Positions 12,834 through 23,880 are shown, numbered from the stretch's first letter. The stretch is DNA of 64,000 nt from Sclerodactyla briareus (GCA_026419785.1 JAODTK010003332.1:1-64000), one strand, 5' to 3'. A program made the numbers and translations. Notes: generated from the letters alone by a model not told the origin.

Positions 12834-13008
12834 CATGAAAATGGATGGAGCTGGACTCCTCCTCTTCTCGGGGGAGTATGGCTGGTGCAACCAATCCGCC
12901 CCAGAAACGACGAGACCGTCGTCCTCGAATGAAGTGATAGTGATTTCCTCACTGATGTATACAGGTTCAGAAATGGCTTCCGACTTGCTGGACAACGGAG
13001 CTTTCAAG
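12834..13008 (+). CDS. CUB domain 2, C-terminal exon
   Basis: Ends at the donor tttcaag|gttagt. The frame reads MKMDGAGLLLFSGEYGW then C-N-Q-S-A-P, matching the VxDG...lGxxCGxxxP turn with Asn for Gly, then SSSNEVIVIS (the exposed strand), and ends SDLLDNGAFKVSY, a CUB terminus. The start is weakly defined; an AG at 12832-12833 is used here but lacks a good pyrimidine tract, so the true start may lie some bases away. No frameshift is needed inside the segment I describe. Confidence 0.65.
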
Positions 13009-13119
13009 GTTAGTTACTGGTTCGATACTCATGTTTGAGAATGAGGTTTATGATCTATCAGAGTAATCAGGACACAAAGTCATTTTGCATGTTACTCTAT
13101 CTGATTCGTTGGATCTTTG

Positions 13120-13211
13120 GGGGGGGGGGGGTTGCTGGAAACTGTTTGGTGGTCCATGAGAGCGAGAATTCCAAAAAGGGTAATAGATAAATGAGGATCT
13201 ACGAAAGAGGA

Positions 13212-13250
<39 letters not shown>
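13120..13250. repeat. G-run and (TA)n microsatellite at the DIRS left flank
   Basis: A ten-base G run near 13121-13130 and about 18 TA dinucleotides (13215-13251), directly abutting the left end of the DIRS element. Confidence 0.9.
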
Positions 13251-13253
<3 letters not shown>

Positions 13254-13254
<1 letters not shown>

Positions 13255-13413
13255 CAGGGCACTTACCTTCGGGACTTACTACAAATTGCATTTCGGGCCA
13301 AACGTCGCTTCAACACAAAACACACCCATGACCACTAAAAAAAGTTTAAGCCAGCGCCGGTTACCGAACGCAGCCGTAACCAGCTGGGTGCGGCAGCGGT
13401 GCTGTACTATCAT
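13254..13413 (+). repeat. DIRS left inverted terminal repeat
   Basis: Begins tcagggcacttaccttcggg. Shares, in reverse complement, 'gaatgatagtacagc', 'gccgcacccagct' and 'gcaatttgt.agtaagtcc' with 22083-22247. Confidence 0.9.
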
Positions 13414-14722
13414 TCTTTCGGTGTGTGTTTGTCAAACAGCAACACAAGGCACTGTTTTTTCTCATCGCGAGCTCTCATTCACGCTTCTCACGCCACTTTC
13501 TTTCTGCCACTTTTCCAACCATTCTCCGGTGATCTAATTCCTTTTTGGGGTTGCGGGTGTTTATCTTTTGTATTTTATTCACTCATTCCTGCCCTTTCTT
13601 GGCTCGTAACTTTCGTTAGCGGCCAGTGCGGCTTGTGTTGTGCCCTGGTCTTGTTTTGGCTTCGTTTGGGCCGACCCGTTTCTTCCGTGTGGGGCTGGGG
13701 TAGTTTTCTCCCTTCCTCCTCCCCGCCCGGGCTAGGTGCGTTTCTCCTTCCAGCGACTTGTTACGTTCGTTTGAGCGCTTTCTGGGCTCTGTCCGCCCCC
13801 TTGGGCTCCGGAGGGGTATTTTCCCCACTAGTTCGTAGGGCGGTTTTTTCCCCCCTCCTTCGTCTATCGCTTGCTTTGCACTAGGACTTTTACACACTGT
13901 GGCTATGGGGTTTTTCCGTCCGTTGACTTTTGTGTTTTTTTCCTTCCCCGTAGTCGGTGTGGCTAGGCCCTGAGGCGCTCAGAGCGCTTGGCTCTCATGC
14001 AGGCGTTGCCTAATTTGCATATCAATAGGCATCCTCACGTTCCTTTTGTTAGCATTCGCTACGGATGCCTTGGGGTGCCCATATTTGTTGGTGTCTATAG
14101 TCCTATTTTATTCATATGTCACGTTCACTCATATGTCGCCCGCTTATGCGGGCTATCGCGGGAAGGGGCACAAATTTTCTTTTCACGTCATGGACCTTTG
14201 CATTTTGTTCTCTTTCATGAGCCAATCTTTCGAGCGCAGGACCCCCACAGTTGACGTCCCGCCATATCTTTTGGCGGCCATCTTCATTTTCCCCCGTCGG
14301 GGCTTTTTCCCCCCCCTCTGGTGGCCTGGGGGGCCGTAGACCCAGGGGCTTGGGTGTCTTTGGGTTCCCCTAAGGGGCCCTCTGGAAAAGCGGTCATGCT
14401 TTTTTCCCTCCCCCACCCTCCCTCGTTAAGGGGAGGGTGGGCCTTTACCGTTTCGTGCAATTTTCACTTTGGTTGGCCTTATATTCCGTAAACGGTAAGC
14501 CCTGGGGGGTCCACAGTTTGCAAACTTTGATTTTTAGAGTAGGGGCGCAGGGGGTCATTGTTGACCCCTCGGGCAGCTCTCTCCGGGGTCTTTGACCTAT
14601 TTCGAGTACATTGTCTGTGTAGAGTAACTTAGTTTTGTGAGTACCTTACCTGATGTTACTACTCTGGTTTTTCTGTTTGCTTTTTGACAGGCGATCTGTA
14701 AAGACGAGAGCATTACGTTACA
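13414..14722 (+). promoter_or_regulatory. DIRS 5' leader, with G+C hairpin at 14411-14441
   Basis: GC-rich leader between the left terminal repeat and the first coding start. It holds a strong hairpin at 14411-14441 (ccaccctccc, loop tcgttaa, ggggagggtgg). The same loop core recurs in the hairpin of the internal complementary region and, inverted, at the right end. A pyrimidine-rich acceptor-like site (tttgctttttgacag, ending 14690) lies just before the gag start, so a spliced leader is possible. Part of it (about 13280-13735) has a diverged copy at 53613-53986. Confidence 0.55.
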
Positions 14723-17700
14723 ATGTCCTCGAGCCAGCGCACATCCCGCAAGAATCAGAGGTCCTCCCGTTTTTCTGCGGCGTCGGCGCTTGCGTACGCT
14801 CAAAATCCACGCTTGGTGTGGATCCCTCCGGGTCCTCCCGTTCTACGGCGCGTCGGAACCATTGCGTCCTGTCTTCCTTCCTCCCTCCACTGCTGGCTCC
14901 TTTGTTGGGTCCGCCAGTAAGGCCTAAAAAAAACAATTGTTTTGTTGTCCTCCACCGCCGCTCCCGATTTCCTTCCTCTCCGAACAGTATTTTTTATACT
15001 TTCAATAAAAATTTTTTTTTAATTTCTTGTTCCGCTTGCAAAATATTACCTTTCCGTCACAAAACACTTCCCTGTTCGATCGTCGTCTTAACACACACTA
15101 TAAACCCAATCATACACATACCGGTGGGAGTATGCCAGTCCTTACGGCGTGACTCCTCGACGAGTCGATCGATCGATCGATCGTGACGTGTCCTACCCTT
15201 GCTCTATTTTCCCCCGAAATCTACTCCCGCACTTACAGCTTAAAAGTTTTCGTAGCCTAAAAAGGGAACGTTTGCGCCCGCGCTATGCAAAACGGCGGTG
15301 CTATGTACATGGCTTGGAAACGTTCGTCACACAGATCCCAATTACTTGCCTGGCCTGTCTCGTGGTTTCCGGCGATAATGCATTTAATCACACGTGCCAA
15401 CGGCACTAACCTTCCTAAACTTTTGGAGCACAATCCAGTTGTTTCCACTTCGCATCCTGAGATGTAAAATAGTGAAAGTTTGGCAATAAAATTTCTGAAT
15501 GAAAACAAAATCATTCATACAATACAATCGGAATTCGAGCATAATACCTTCACGATCCGTGTGAACTGTCAATATCCTGTCAAAGAAAATAAACCTTCAG
15601 CCCTACACATTTTAATAGTGTTCTCACTACAAATGGAGCAACGCTGATGAGAAGCGACAACCACGGGTGGGGCTGATAGCACTCTTCGCTGTATATTTCT
15701 TTGCAACCGCCGAGCGTGCGCTTCCCGGTCACCACTCAAGTAAGTGTGTACTACAACAGTGCCGATCACTAGTACTAGCAGGGTCCTAAACATGGCTCGT
15801 ACACGCTCGGAGTTCTGTGTAACTCGGCGTTGAATTATTTATGACACGAATTTGCACTGTTGTGACGACTTCTACCCTTAAGAGATTTTTGATCACCACT
15901 TTAGGCCGTGTGGACCAAAACTATTCAGACATACTTCAACATATAGTCCTCGCGGATTCACGAAATGGCCCATAGTGTGATATAGGCCCAGATGAATTGT
16001 CCTTTTCATGGTTTTTGCATGCGAACTCCGGCACGTTTTTGCTACTTAACTTTGTACTCGTACGGGTGCAGCGGAAACTGAAGCACTGATCAGCTAGTAC
16101 TATAGTGCGGGGCCAGAACCACCAATTTAGTGGTCCTATTTCACATTTACTTATGTGCGACTCTGCCTTCCCCAAAAAGGGGTGTGGAGGGCAAACAAAC
16201 ATCTTTTTTTTTTTTTAATGCCTGAGGTGGAATGAGGCCCTGGCGCGGGCCGAGTCTTCGTTGGTGACGGTCTCTTTCGTTGAAGGCCACGGCTTAATAA
16301 CCTTCGTCACCACGGGGTCTTTCAGGGACCCTTGCGATCCCTCTGGGCAACCTCGGTGGTCTCAGTCCCCCCTCCCTCTCCCTCCACCTCAGGCACGTGC
16401 GGCGTCGCCTGGGTTGGGGGGAATGAGGTCCCCCCGGGGACCGCTGTTTTAGAGACGACTACGTCGGCGCTTCCGTCGTCCTTTCCGTCGTCCATGTCCC
16501 TAACCGGGTTAGGGCAGGCCTCCCGCGTGTCGGGTTCCAGCCGTCAGCCCCCCCCACCAGGACAATTGGCTCTGCCTGGGGGGACACGACCCTGCTCCGG
16601 TGGCGCCTTGGCATGGAATGTTCCTCCAGTGGGGGACGGGGTTCCTGTAGCTCCTGGTAACGTGTTCAGGGGACGGCCGTCCACAGGCTGTCGGTGACTT
16701 GTCACTGGTGTGCGCCCCACCCAGTTGGATCTCACGTCGGCGTCCTGTATGGGGCACCGTCATGGGCGCACACCAGGGTTTTTGGGGCGCTGCCCCCTGG
16801 GCTCAGCCCAAACAAAACCTCGCGACGGGTTTCTCCCGCTTGGGTCCTCTTCGGGGAATGCCGCATCCCCCTCCTTGCGATGCTGGAACCTCGGTCAGAG
16901 ACCTCGGGACGGGCGAGGTTGTTGTCCCTACCCCTCCCACCTGCCCCCAAAAACCAAAAACCCCGAAGAACCCCAACCAGCCCCACGATCCTCCCCCTAC
17001 TGCTAGGTTCCGTCCGTAGCGCGGGTAAAAACGTGTTCCCCCCCCCCTGCAGTCGCCCCCGGATGAGGAAGAAGAGGAGCAACCCGCCTCTCGTAAGTCC
17101 TAGTAAGCCTAAGAAAGCGCGATCTTCAGGCGGGCAATTAGCTTCCACTTGTAAGCTCTCAGTCCCTTACGGCGGTGGTTGCTCAAGCGTCACGCCCGGA
17201 GTTGACGAGCCTCTCCGCCCGGGGACCGGGGGTCACTGGTCCCCCTCCCCCTCCCTCAGACAACACCGGACACTCCCCGGAGCCGGGATGTTTTAGTGTC
17301 TCGGTTTTCCCCTCCCCGTACGTCTCCGCCCTGTTGCTAGGCACGGAGCCGTCGAGGGAAGACAGCCATCGATCTTCCCCCGCCGGTCCTCGAACCGAGA
17401 TCGACGCGGGGGGGGTGCACAGCTTCCGACGTTGGTCAGGGTCGGACTCCTCCGTCCTCGCCTGCGGAATCTGCCCCCTCCGTTGAGGAGGGCCCTTCGG
17501 GCCCGGAAGTTCCCTTCAGTCGACGGAAGAGCCACCCGTTACTGGCCTCGTTGAGGCAGACGACGCTGCGGCGGTGGCGGTACTGGCTCGGGCTTTCTCC
17601 CCCCTGGACTTGTCTAAGACCCGGAGGCCGCGACGGAGAATCCGACAGGCTGGGCACGTTTGGACCAGCGCCGGGGTCCGCCTCCAGCCCGATCGCTCCT

Positions 17701-18010
17701 CCCTATGATTATGCCGTGGACGTGTCCAGATTTCCCGTCTCGGGCCGGGACGTCCCCGGTCGAGCGCACCCACCAGCGGGAGGAACCCGCCTCATTCGAG
17801 TTCCCCAGGCAAAGTATGATGCTAATTCTCCGTTCCCCTCAAAAACAAAAATATAGAAAAAAGAACCCCTGCCACGCGAGGGCGTGGGACGCTTGTCCCG
17901 GGTCGGGAGGTGTGCGTGTCGTGTTCTCTCCCGGCAAGGAGGTGAAGGCCTACCTCCGTCTGAAGGAATCTGCCCCAGGCGACCGAGACGCCGATCTCCG
18001 GTTTTTTTGA
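14723..18010 (+). pseudogene. DIRS gag-like ORF1, interrupted
   Basis: Starts MSSSQRTSRKNQRSSRFSAA after the acceptor-like site at 14690, a basic Ser-rich N-terminus that fits a nucleic-acid-binding gag. The frame runs into a PIF/Harbinger-like insertion at 14921-16215. It resumes with Pro/Ser/Gly-rich sequence (16216-17100), then a region with basic patches. The end (17830-18010), including VFSPGKEVKAYLRLKES, has no family I can name. Multiple frame changes. Assigned by position: first ORF of the element, upstream of RT. Confidence 0.5.
14921..16215. mobile_element. PIF/Harbinger-like non-autonomous element, copy 1 (nested in DIRS)
   Basis: Flanked by TAA at 14918-14920 and 16216-16218, a 3-bp TWA duplication typical of PIF/Harbinger. 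The left end is ggcctaaaaaaaacaattg; the right end keeps aacaaacatctttttt but has lost the terminal ggcc seen in copy 2. It matches copy 2 (48221-49553) along its whole length, including 'cttccctgttcgatcgtcg' and 'gggagtatgccagtcc'. A minus-strand frame (15569-15793) starting MFRTLLVLVIGTVVV is open here but broken in copy 2; no transposase motif is visible. A (GATC)n tract sits at 15164-15183. Confidence 0.85.
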
Positions 18011-18559
18011 CCCCGTGCGGCGAGATCGTATCAAGGTCTCGGCTCTCAAAGCTTTTCTTAGCAGAGTGGTTCGCCCAGTTGCGCCGTCGTCAGACCCTCC
18101 CTGTGGGCGGGTGATGGCGAGAGTCCAGACGGCGGTTACTAGACTGGTCCTGCGATCATTTTGCCCGCATTGGCCCGTCAGGCAACGTCTTGCGGCGGAG
18201 ACGTGCCTGCCGGGACTTGAAATCAACCTCTCTCCGCTCGTCTCGCCCCGCGTGCGAACTCCAGAGCGCCCCGATTTTGGGCCCCGACTCCTCGGAGGCT
18301 GTTTTTCCCTTCCCCGGGTCCCATGGAACGAGGACGCTTCCCAGGTGGGAGACGTGGAGACGGCGGACGTGTCCTGCCCGTAGAGGACTTCTTCTGGTCA
18401 GAGCCGCCGCGCTCGGGGGAGCGCTCCAGGCGTCTCGGCCTCCGGAGGGCGGGGGTGCCCCCACCCCCGTAAGCAGAAGGGGAACCCGGCAAGCGTCCCT
18501 CAAGCCCCAGGGGGGGCGCGCATTCTCGCCGCCGGCGGAGGAGGCGTGCCTCCAGCCAC

Positions 18560-19500
18560 CCGGGGTAAGTGCTACCGGCCCTCCCCCTGTCCGCGGAACC
18601 CCCCCGGGGCGTACCCACCACCTGGTGGGGGTCGTCTCCGGGACGTCGCGGGGCGTGGCCCTCTGTCCACCCGGACAAAGGTGGATCCTGGCCACGCTCT
18701 CCCAGGGTATCGTCTGGAGTTCACGGCGCCTCCCCCCGAGCTCCGGGCGTTTCCGGGCTACGGCCGGACCCGCGGGACCGCTCCCAGGGGTCGGCGTTGG
18801 AGAGGGAGATCGAAACCCTTTTGGCCAAGGGAGCCATTACTCCCCTCCTCCGCAGGAAGTGCCACGGTTTGTGGCTTCCTTTTTCCGACGCCCAAGAGGG
18901 AAGGTTCGTGGCGGCCGATAATGAACCTGCGTCCTCTCACCGTATTCACATAATCCGCCCACCCCACTTCTGCATGGAAACACCAGGTGATTTTCAAACA
19001 CCTGCGGAGGGGTCTCCTGGGCGATGCCGGTGGACCTACGCGGATGCTACTTGCTATCTCCGTCAGGCGGGAGGATTCCTTCTTCCTATGCTTCCGCTAA
19101 CGAGCTTCCTCCTACGATTTACCAGTCTCCCCTTTCGGTTGCACGGCGCCCCGTGGTGTTTTACACGGGTCACGAGGGCCTTTGGTGGCCCATTTGGCGT
19201 CGTCAGGGGTCCAGATCTTCCTTATCTTGACGACTGGCTTACCGTGGGGGACTCAGCGGCGGAGGTTTCAGATGAGCACCCCGCACGGTTTCGGGACTTG
19301 GCGGCGGAGCCTGGGATGGCGTCAACTTTGCCAAGTCCACCTGCGACCGTCCCCCCGCGGATCGGTTATCTGGGTGCGCAGATCGATCTAGCGGTCGGTG
19401 TGGCCACCCCATCCCTGGGAAGACTGGCGGCCCTGCAAACCTGGTGTAGGCGGCTTCAGGCAGAACTCTCCCTACTCCCTGCTCGGGGCGTGGCTGGTGC
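18560..19500 (+). pseudogene. DIRS reverse transcriptase region
   Basis: RNA-directed DNA polymerase of the element. Visible motifs in order: an acidic-basic helix EREIETLLAKGAI (near 18800), the fingers motif SWRPIMNLRPL (18905-18940, another frame), GAPWCFTRV (near 19145), and the catalytic YLDDWL at 19223-19240, the form characteristic of DIRS RTs (YxDD with D-W-L). Downstream, PRIGYLGAQIDL fits the 'FLGxxID' thumb segment. The N-terminal and catalytic parts lie in different frames, so at least two indels separate them. The part between 18960 and 19140 switches frame again. Confidence 0.85.
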
Positions 19501-19699
19501 TCCGACGGCTTCAATGGCGAGCCTAGTGGAACCTGGTTCCTATTGCCGGCTGTACATACGCCCCCTCCCAGATCCACCTCTTGGCGTTTTTTTCTTCCGT
19601 CGTCTCGGGATCTGTCGACGCCAGTTGCGTGGCGCCACACCTGGAACCCGATAATCCGGTGGTGCTGAACAGGGAGAACGTCATGCAGGGGTAACGGTT

Positions 19700-20420
19700 T
19701 CCCCCCGCCTTCCCGTCCAACCTTTTTGCCTAACGTCGGACTCCGTCGCTGGCGGGCCTGGGGGCCTTCACGCCTGCGGAGCCGCGTTGCCTCACGTGTG
19801 GGAATCGGAGTTCAGGGGGACCCACATAACGTGGCTCGAGTGCTGGCGGTTTCCGCGCTTTTGAAACTACTGCAAACGAGAAGTGGCGGCCCCTCGTACT
19901 GGTACCGTTGCGACAGTCCCGCGGCGGTGTCGTACAGGACCTGGCAGGGTGGGACGCGTTCGCGGAGGCTCTGGTCCGACCTGGGCCTGTTCCAGTGGGT
20001 GCCGCCGCTCGCACCAGGGAAGTGCGCCTTCATGCGGTTCACCTTCCGGGTTCCGATAACTCCATCCATCGCAGACTACGCTCTCTCGCGCATCACTCAG
20101 GTACAGGCTCCGACGAGTGGTCTCTTCACGTCGGGTTGTGCAGTGCGTTGTTCGGAGGCAGTTTCAAATCATCGCCGGAGGTCGACCTGTTCGCATCGCC
20201 TCTCAACGCGAAGCTGCCTCTCTTCTGCCACGATTCCCCGTCGAGGGGCGCCTGGGCGGCGGGGGTCGATGCTCTGGCCGGATTGGGCCTTTCTCGACGC
20301 GTACTCCTTCCCGCCGTTCAGTCTAGTCCACAGGGTGGTCGAAGGGTGGCAGGAGGCCCGTGTCGGGTCCTCCCTGATAGCGCCGTTTTGGCCGAACCCA
20401 AGCGTGTTCGGCACTCCTGG
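19700..20420 (+). pseudogene. DIRS RNase H region and downstream conserved block
   Basis: RNase H removes RNA from the RNA-DNA hybrid during copying. HITWLE at 19823-19840 matches the second acidic motif of DIRS/Ty3-type RNase H. DSPAAVSYRTWQGGTRS (near 19908-19960) matches DNxxAVxYxxxQGGTRS with Ser for Asn. The conserved distal block PEVDLFASPLNAKLPLF starts at 20175, followed by a Ser-Arg-Gly-Ala-Trp and VDALA. This Asp-Leu-Phe-Ala-Ser segment is common to DIRS elements. Frames alternate, so it is broken. Confidence 0.8.
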
Positions 20421-20790
20421 CGTTGCTGTCGGGCGCCGCGATCGCCCCTGCAGTGCCGGAGGGGCGGGAGACACCATACCTCCTGGGTCTCCCTGGTCTG
20501 GGAAACGCGGGGGGGCCACCAGCGCACGCCGAGAGCTCTCGCCTTGTTGCGTTGGCCCTGTCCGGGGTTCCCTCCGAGCGTCGGGCATTTCGGAGAAGGC
20601 TGTCGCACTCTCCACACATGCTGTGTGTCCTGGTCGGAGAGATTCCACCCTACGCCTGTAATGATTTCTCGCGACTCGGATTTGTACGAGGTGGTGTGCG
20701 GAGCGCCAGTTTCTCCGCCACGGCCACTCACCTGTCCCGGGAGGTGGCCGCTTTTCCTCCTCTCTTGTTCCGTTTAGGGCGCAAGTGAAC

Positions 20791-21590
20791 ACGATCCTGG
20801 GTTACCGCTCCGCTGTTGCGGCTATACATGGATTCGAGGATGGCTCAACGGTGGTTCTGCGAAGCCCCTTGACCTCCTCCTTCGTAGCACGTTCTTGGAT
20901 CGTCCTAAGTTCGCACTCCTTTTCGTTCCCGCCCTGGACAATGGTGACGTCCTAGCGGATACTAGCGGAAGCCTCCCTTCGAGCCGATAAGCGACGGCTC
21001 CTCTTCTGTGCGCATTTGTCAGTTAAACAGCGTTACTTCTTGCGGCGGCATCGCCTCGGCGCCGTCGTGCCCTGCATGCTTTGTCTACCTCCCGGGCCAT
21101 ATGCTTTTTTTGACCTCACGGGGTCCGCCTGGTTTCAGACTGCGTTTCGCTCTCTAACACGGCAGTCGGTCAATTTTCTCCCGGCTCCGATTTTCATCGC
21201 TGCTTTGGGGGAGTTTTCTCGTAGGGTCAGGGGGATGAGTGTGGTGTCCGTGTCGGGCCCTCGGGTTTACCTGGAGCGGACCCGTCCCCTCCGTAGTCCG
21301 TGTCCGTCGCTCTGTTTGTTTTATCCGCGCAGTCGACCCCTCATACACCGCCTCCAATGATACATCTCGGGTGGATCGTCAGTGCGATCCGTCGGGCGGA
21401 CCCGCGGGATGGTCCGTCTCGACCCTGCGAGCTCACGATGTGTGGGGGGTCGCCTCCTCCCTCCGCGCTCTATAAGGTGTGCCTTTGGAGGAGATTCTCC
21501 AGGTTGCGGAATGGAAATCCAGAATCCTTTAAAATCGCTTCTACCTTCATCCGCTTCATACCTTCGGGACCCCCTGCGGAGTGAATCCCC
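20791..21590 (+). pseudogene. DIRS tyrosine recombinase region, catalytic Arg replaced
   Basis: The integrase of the element. The N-terminal block ILGYRSAVAAIHGFEDGSTV starts near 20791, matching the GYRSAI..H pattern of DIRS recombinases. The catalytic box reads RAHDVWGVASSLRAL (21427-21470), where the family has H-D-V-R: the box Arg is Trp here (tgg, one C-to-T step from cgg). The C-terminal STFIRF (21540-21560) is followed by an extra A that shifts the catalytic tyrosine codon (tac) out of frame. Both defects point to a dead copy, unless they are read errors. Confidence 0.8.
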
Positions 21591-21938
21591 GCATGGTCAC
21601 CGCTTTCCTCCCGCGCCGGGGGTTGCGGTTCGGTTTCCGCGTCTGGCGGTGGCCCCCCGCGACGGGGCACCACTAGCCTCTTAGGTAAGCGTCGGCTTTT
21701 TTTGCTCCCTTCCCCTTCCCCACCCGCGGCCGTCGCTCATTGGGGCGTGTTTGTGGTAGGGCTTGTGGCCTGCTCGGGGACATCCCCCCCTGCCTGTGGC
21801 GGGCGGTGCCCCGCTCGGATGTCTGGAGTCTGGGGTGACTACGGGGCGGTACTCACGACGTTTTTTATGTTGAGTGGTCTTATTCTAGTTGGATTAATTC
21901 GTCGTCCCCGGCTTCCCAGCTCCTTGCGGTGGGAGTCT

Positions 21939-22034
21939 TCAATTTGTAGTAAGTCCAGAAGTTAAGTGCCCTGAAGTAAGTTAACCCCCCTTCGTTAAGG
22001 GGGCTACTTACGAGGGGCACCTTACCTTCTGGAC
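21939..22034 (+). repeat. DIRS internal complementary region
   Basis: 21939-21974 (aatttgtagtaagtccagaa...ccctga) is the reverse complement of the left end 13254-13288. 21976-22034 is the reverse complement of the right end 22232-22288. It contains a hairpin, ccccccttcgttaaggggg. In the DIRS1 model this region aligns the two ends of the replication intermediate. Confidence 0.92.
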
Positions 22035-22082
22035 ACACGCCCGTCCTCACCCACTACGCCGGGGACCTCGGGTTCTAGTTGG

Positions 22083-22288
22083 AATGATAGTACAGCGTCG
22101 TTGCCGCACCCAGCTAGGTACGGCTAGCGTTCGTACCGGCGCTGTGCTTAACTTTTTTTTAGTGGGATTGGGTGTGTTGAAGCGGAAAAAAAACAAGGCG
22201 GGCCGTTTGCCGCAATGCAATTTGTTAGTAAGTCCAGAAGGTCGTGCCCCTCGTAAGTACCCCCCGTAACGAAGGGGGGTTAATTTAC
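22083..22288 (+). repeat. DIRS right inverted terminal repeat plus right-only extension
   Basis: 22083-22247 is complementary to the left terminal repeat. 22248-22288 (cctcgtaagtac, then cgtaacgaagggggg and taatttac) is absent from the left end but complementary to the internal region. Confidence 0.9.
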
Positions 22289-23476
22289 ATAAATATGCTA
22301 GTATCTACAATATAGTTCTGTTCCTAGTTGCATTCAAGAATTTGCAGTCATGCCGTGTTCAGTATTGTGCTTGTATTATGGTGCAATGCTTTTGTTTTGA
22401 GAGTCAGGAATGATCCAAACGCCTGTTTCCTCATACATGCAATGTGTAAAAATAACCAATAGAGGGGTTTTTCACTTAATACGCACTATCATCTACAGGG
22501 TTCCATTCGAACAAAATCCCCCCAAGGATCCTCCCTCATTTCCTAATTCCTGTGACGTAACTGTTTAACACTAACAGGCCATGGCATTGGAACATAATAT
22601 CCCTATTTCGCAGATCGTTGATCACTGCATCGTTGAGTGTGAGGCTCACACCATAAGCCTCGGCCAGTAGTGGGTGAATATCTACACAACAGCACCAAAC
22701 GATCGAAAACAAGTCTCACAGGCGTTTGGTTTAGACAAACCAGGGCAGAAAACATCAACCCCTGGTTTCAACGACTTGACTCCCTACCGGCATTTCCATG
22801 TGATTACAATACGGACGTCGGGGTGTGTGTGTGTATTCATTATGTGTGCGTGGTCCGTTGAACACCTTATTTAACATGAACATATCAGTTCCGTACGATG
22901 TGTGAAGGGCTTATGCCCGGTACGTAAAATGAGCATTTGAAGTAAATGTTCCCTTTTGTTTAGGATCAGGTCAAAGGTCATCTGGAAATCAACAAGGTCA
23001 AGGTCTGATTTCGTTGTTAACACTTAATAACCTTTGAAGAGTTCATCCTTGGTGTGTAAGTTGGGTATGATGGGATAGATGATTCCTCCTTGATTTGAAA
23101 TCCTGTAAATCCTTGTGAGCACTTGGAAATATCTGTTATGTAAAGTGCTATTAAGCCCTTCCATATTATTATTATCATTATTATTATTATCCAAAAAGCT
23201 GCGTCAACAGATATCAGTGGAAGAACTTAAAATAGTTTGAAATGTTAATGTTATTTTGTCATTTTTGAATTTTAGGCAATGTTAATTTGGCAAACCCATT
23301 GCGCCGAATCACGTTGACTTTGCTTCAAGTGGTGTTTGTTTGTGTTTGACCATCTCAGATGGATCCAACTGGAGTTTCCTCCTCCGTATTTATCGCCAAC
23401 TGACTTGTCAGATGGTTAGAAACGTCAATGGTTTCATTTTCTTTCTCAAAAATTTACTCTCTCAAGGATTTGGCAG
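22289..23476. other. Intron 4, 3' part: satellite-family fragment and (TTA)n
   Basis: A diverged piece of the 300 bp satellite family lies at about 22930-23110 ('tttaggatcaggtcaaaggtcatc', 'cttggtgtgtaag'), followed by a (TTA)n tract near 23166-23190. Nothing else recognised. Confidence 0.45.
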
Positions 23477-23629
23477 AGCCCTGCATGGGAATGAGGGAGC
23501 GTTTCATACCCCAAGCCCGTATGAGCCTCACCAGGAATGTATCTGTGTGTTATCGGCGGAGTTTGGCTACAACATCATCTTAACCTTTTGAACAGCTACC
23601 TACGATCAATGGCCGGTGATTATGTCACG
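23477..23629 (+). CDS. CUB domain 3, N-terminal exon
   Basis: Between the acceptor ggatttggcag and donor cacg|gtatgc. Opens ALHGNEGAFHTPSP, the GxLxxxxGxFxSP start of a CUB domain, then YEPHQECICVLSAEFGYNII, where Cys-x-Cys occupies the C-x-W position and GYNIILTF is the central strand. A one-base shift after ILTF gives SYLRSMAGDYVTV, the D-x-V segment at the domain middle. The leading Cys of CGG is read as Gly-Arg (ggcaga), probably an error or lying just upstream. Pairs with the exon at 23984 only 0.35 kb away, the shortest intron seen. Confidence 0.75.
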
Positions 23630-23819
23630 GTATGCTTACTTTCATTTCACTTTGTTTCTTCACTAATTGGACATGAAAGTATACAACATATAACATATCA
23701 CCTTAAGAATAAAATGCTAAACTAATGGAAAGGGACCTCCATAGAACCCTTGTGGGCTCATCAAAATAGGTCACTCCCAGTAGAAGTTTATCTAACTGCA
23801 CCCTATATTCACCAAATAG

Positions 23820-23880
23820 TCAAGGATACCCAATAATATATATATATATATATACATCTAGGGTATATATATATAGTCAA
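23820..23880. repeat. (TA)n microsatellite in short CUB 3 intron
   Basis: Two TA runs, 23837-23854 and about 23863-23874. Confidence 0.9.

Larger units (their letters stand above)
13254..22288 (+). mobile_element. DIRS-type tyrosine-recombinase retrotransposon (degenerate, ~9.0 kb)
   Basis: Diagnosis rests on structure. First, inverted terminal repeats: 13254-13413 is the reverse complement of 22083-22247. Second, there is an internal complementary region at 21939-22034. Its left part complements the left end and its right part complements the right end. Third, the gene order is gag-like, RT (YLDDWL), RNase H (HITWLE, QGGTRS), tyrosine recombinase. Such elements copy through a circular intermediate joined at the ends and integrate with a tyrosine recombinase, so no target duplication is expected and none is seen. 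It is GC-rich against an AT-rich background, in the same orientation as the host gene, and split by a 1.3 kb DNA transposon. Frames are broken in many places, so this copy is not active. Confidence 0.92.

Noticed and set aside
12651..13007. 118-codon minus-strand frame
   Set aside because: Partly antisense to the CUB 2 C-exon; no recognisable domain.
16260..18920. Many overlapping 60-240 codon frames on both strands
   Set aside because: GC-rich DIRS sequence has few stop codons in any frame; only positions fitting the gag-RT-RH-YR order were kept.
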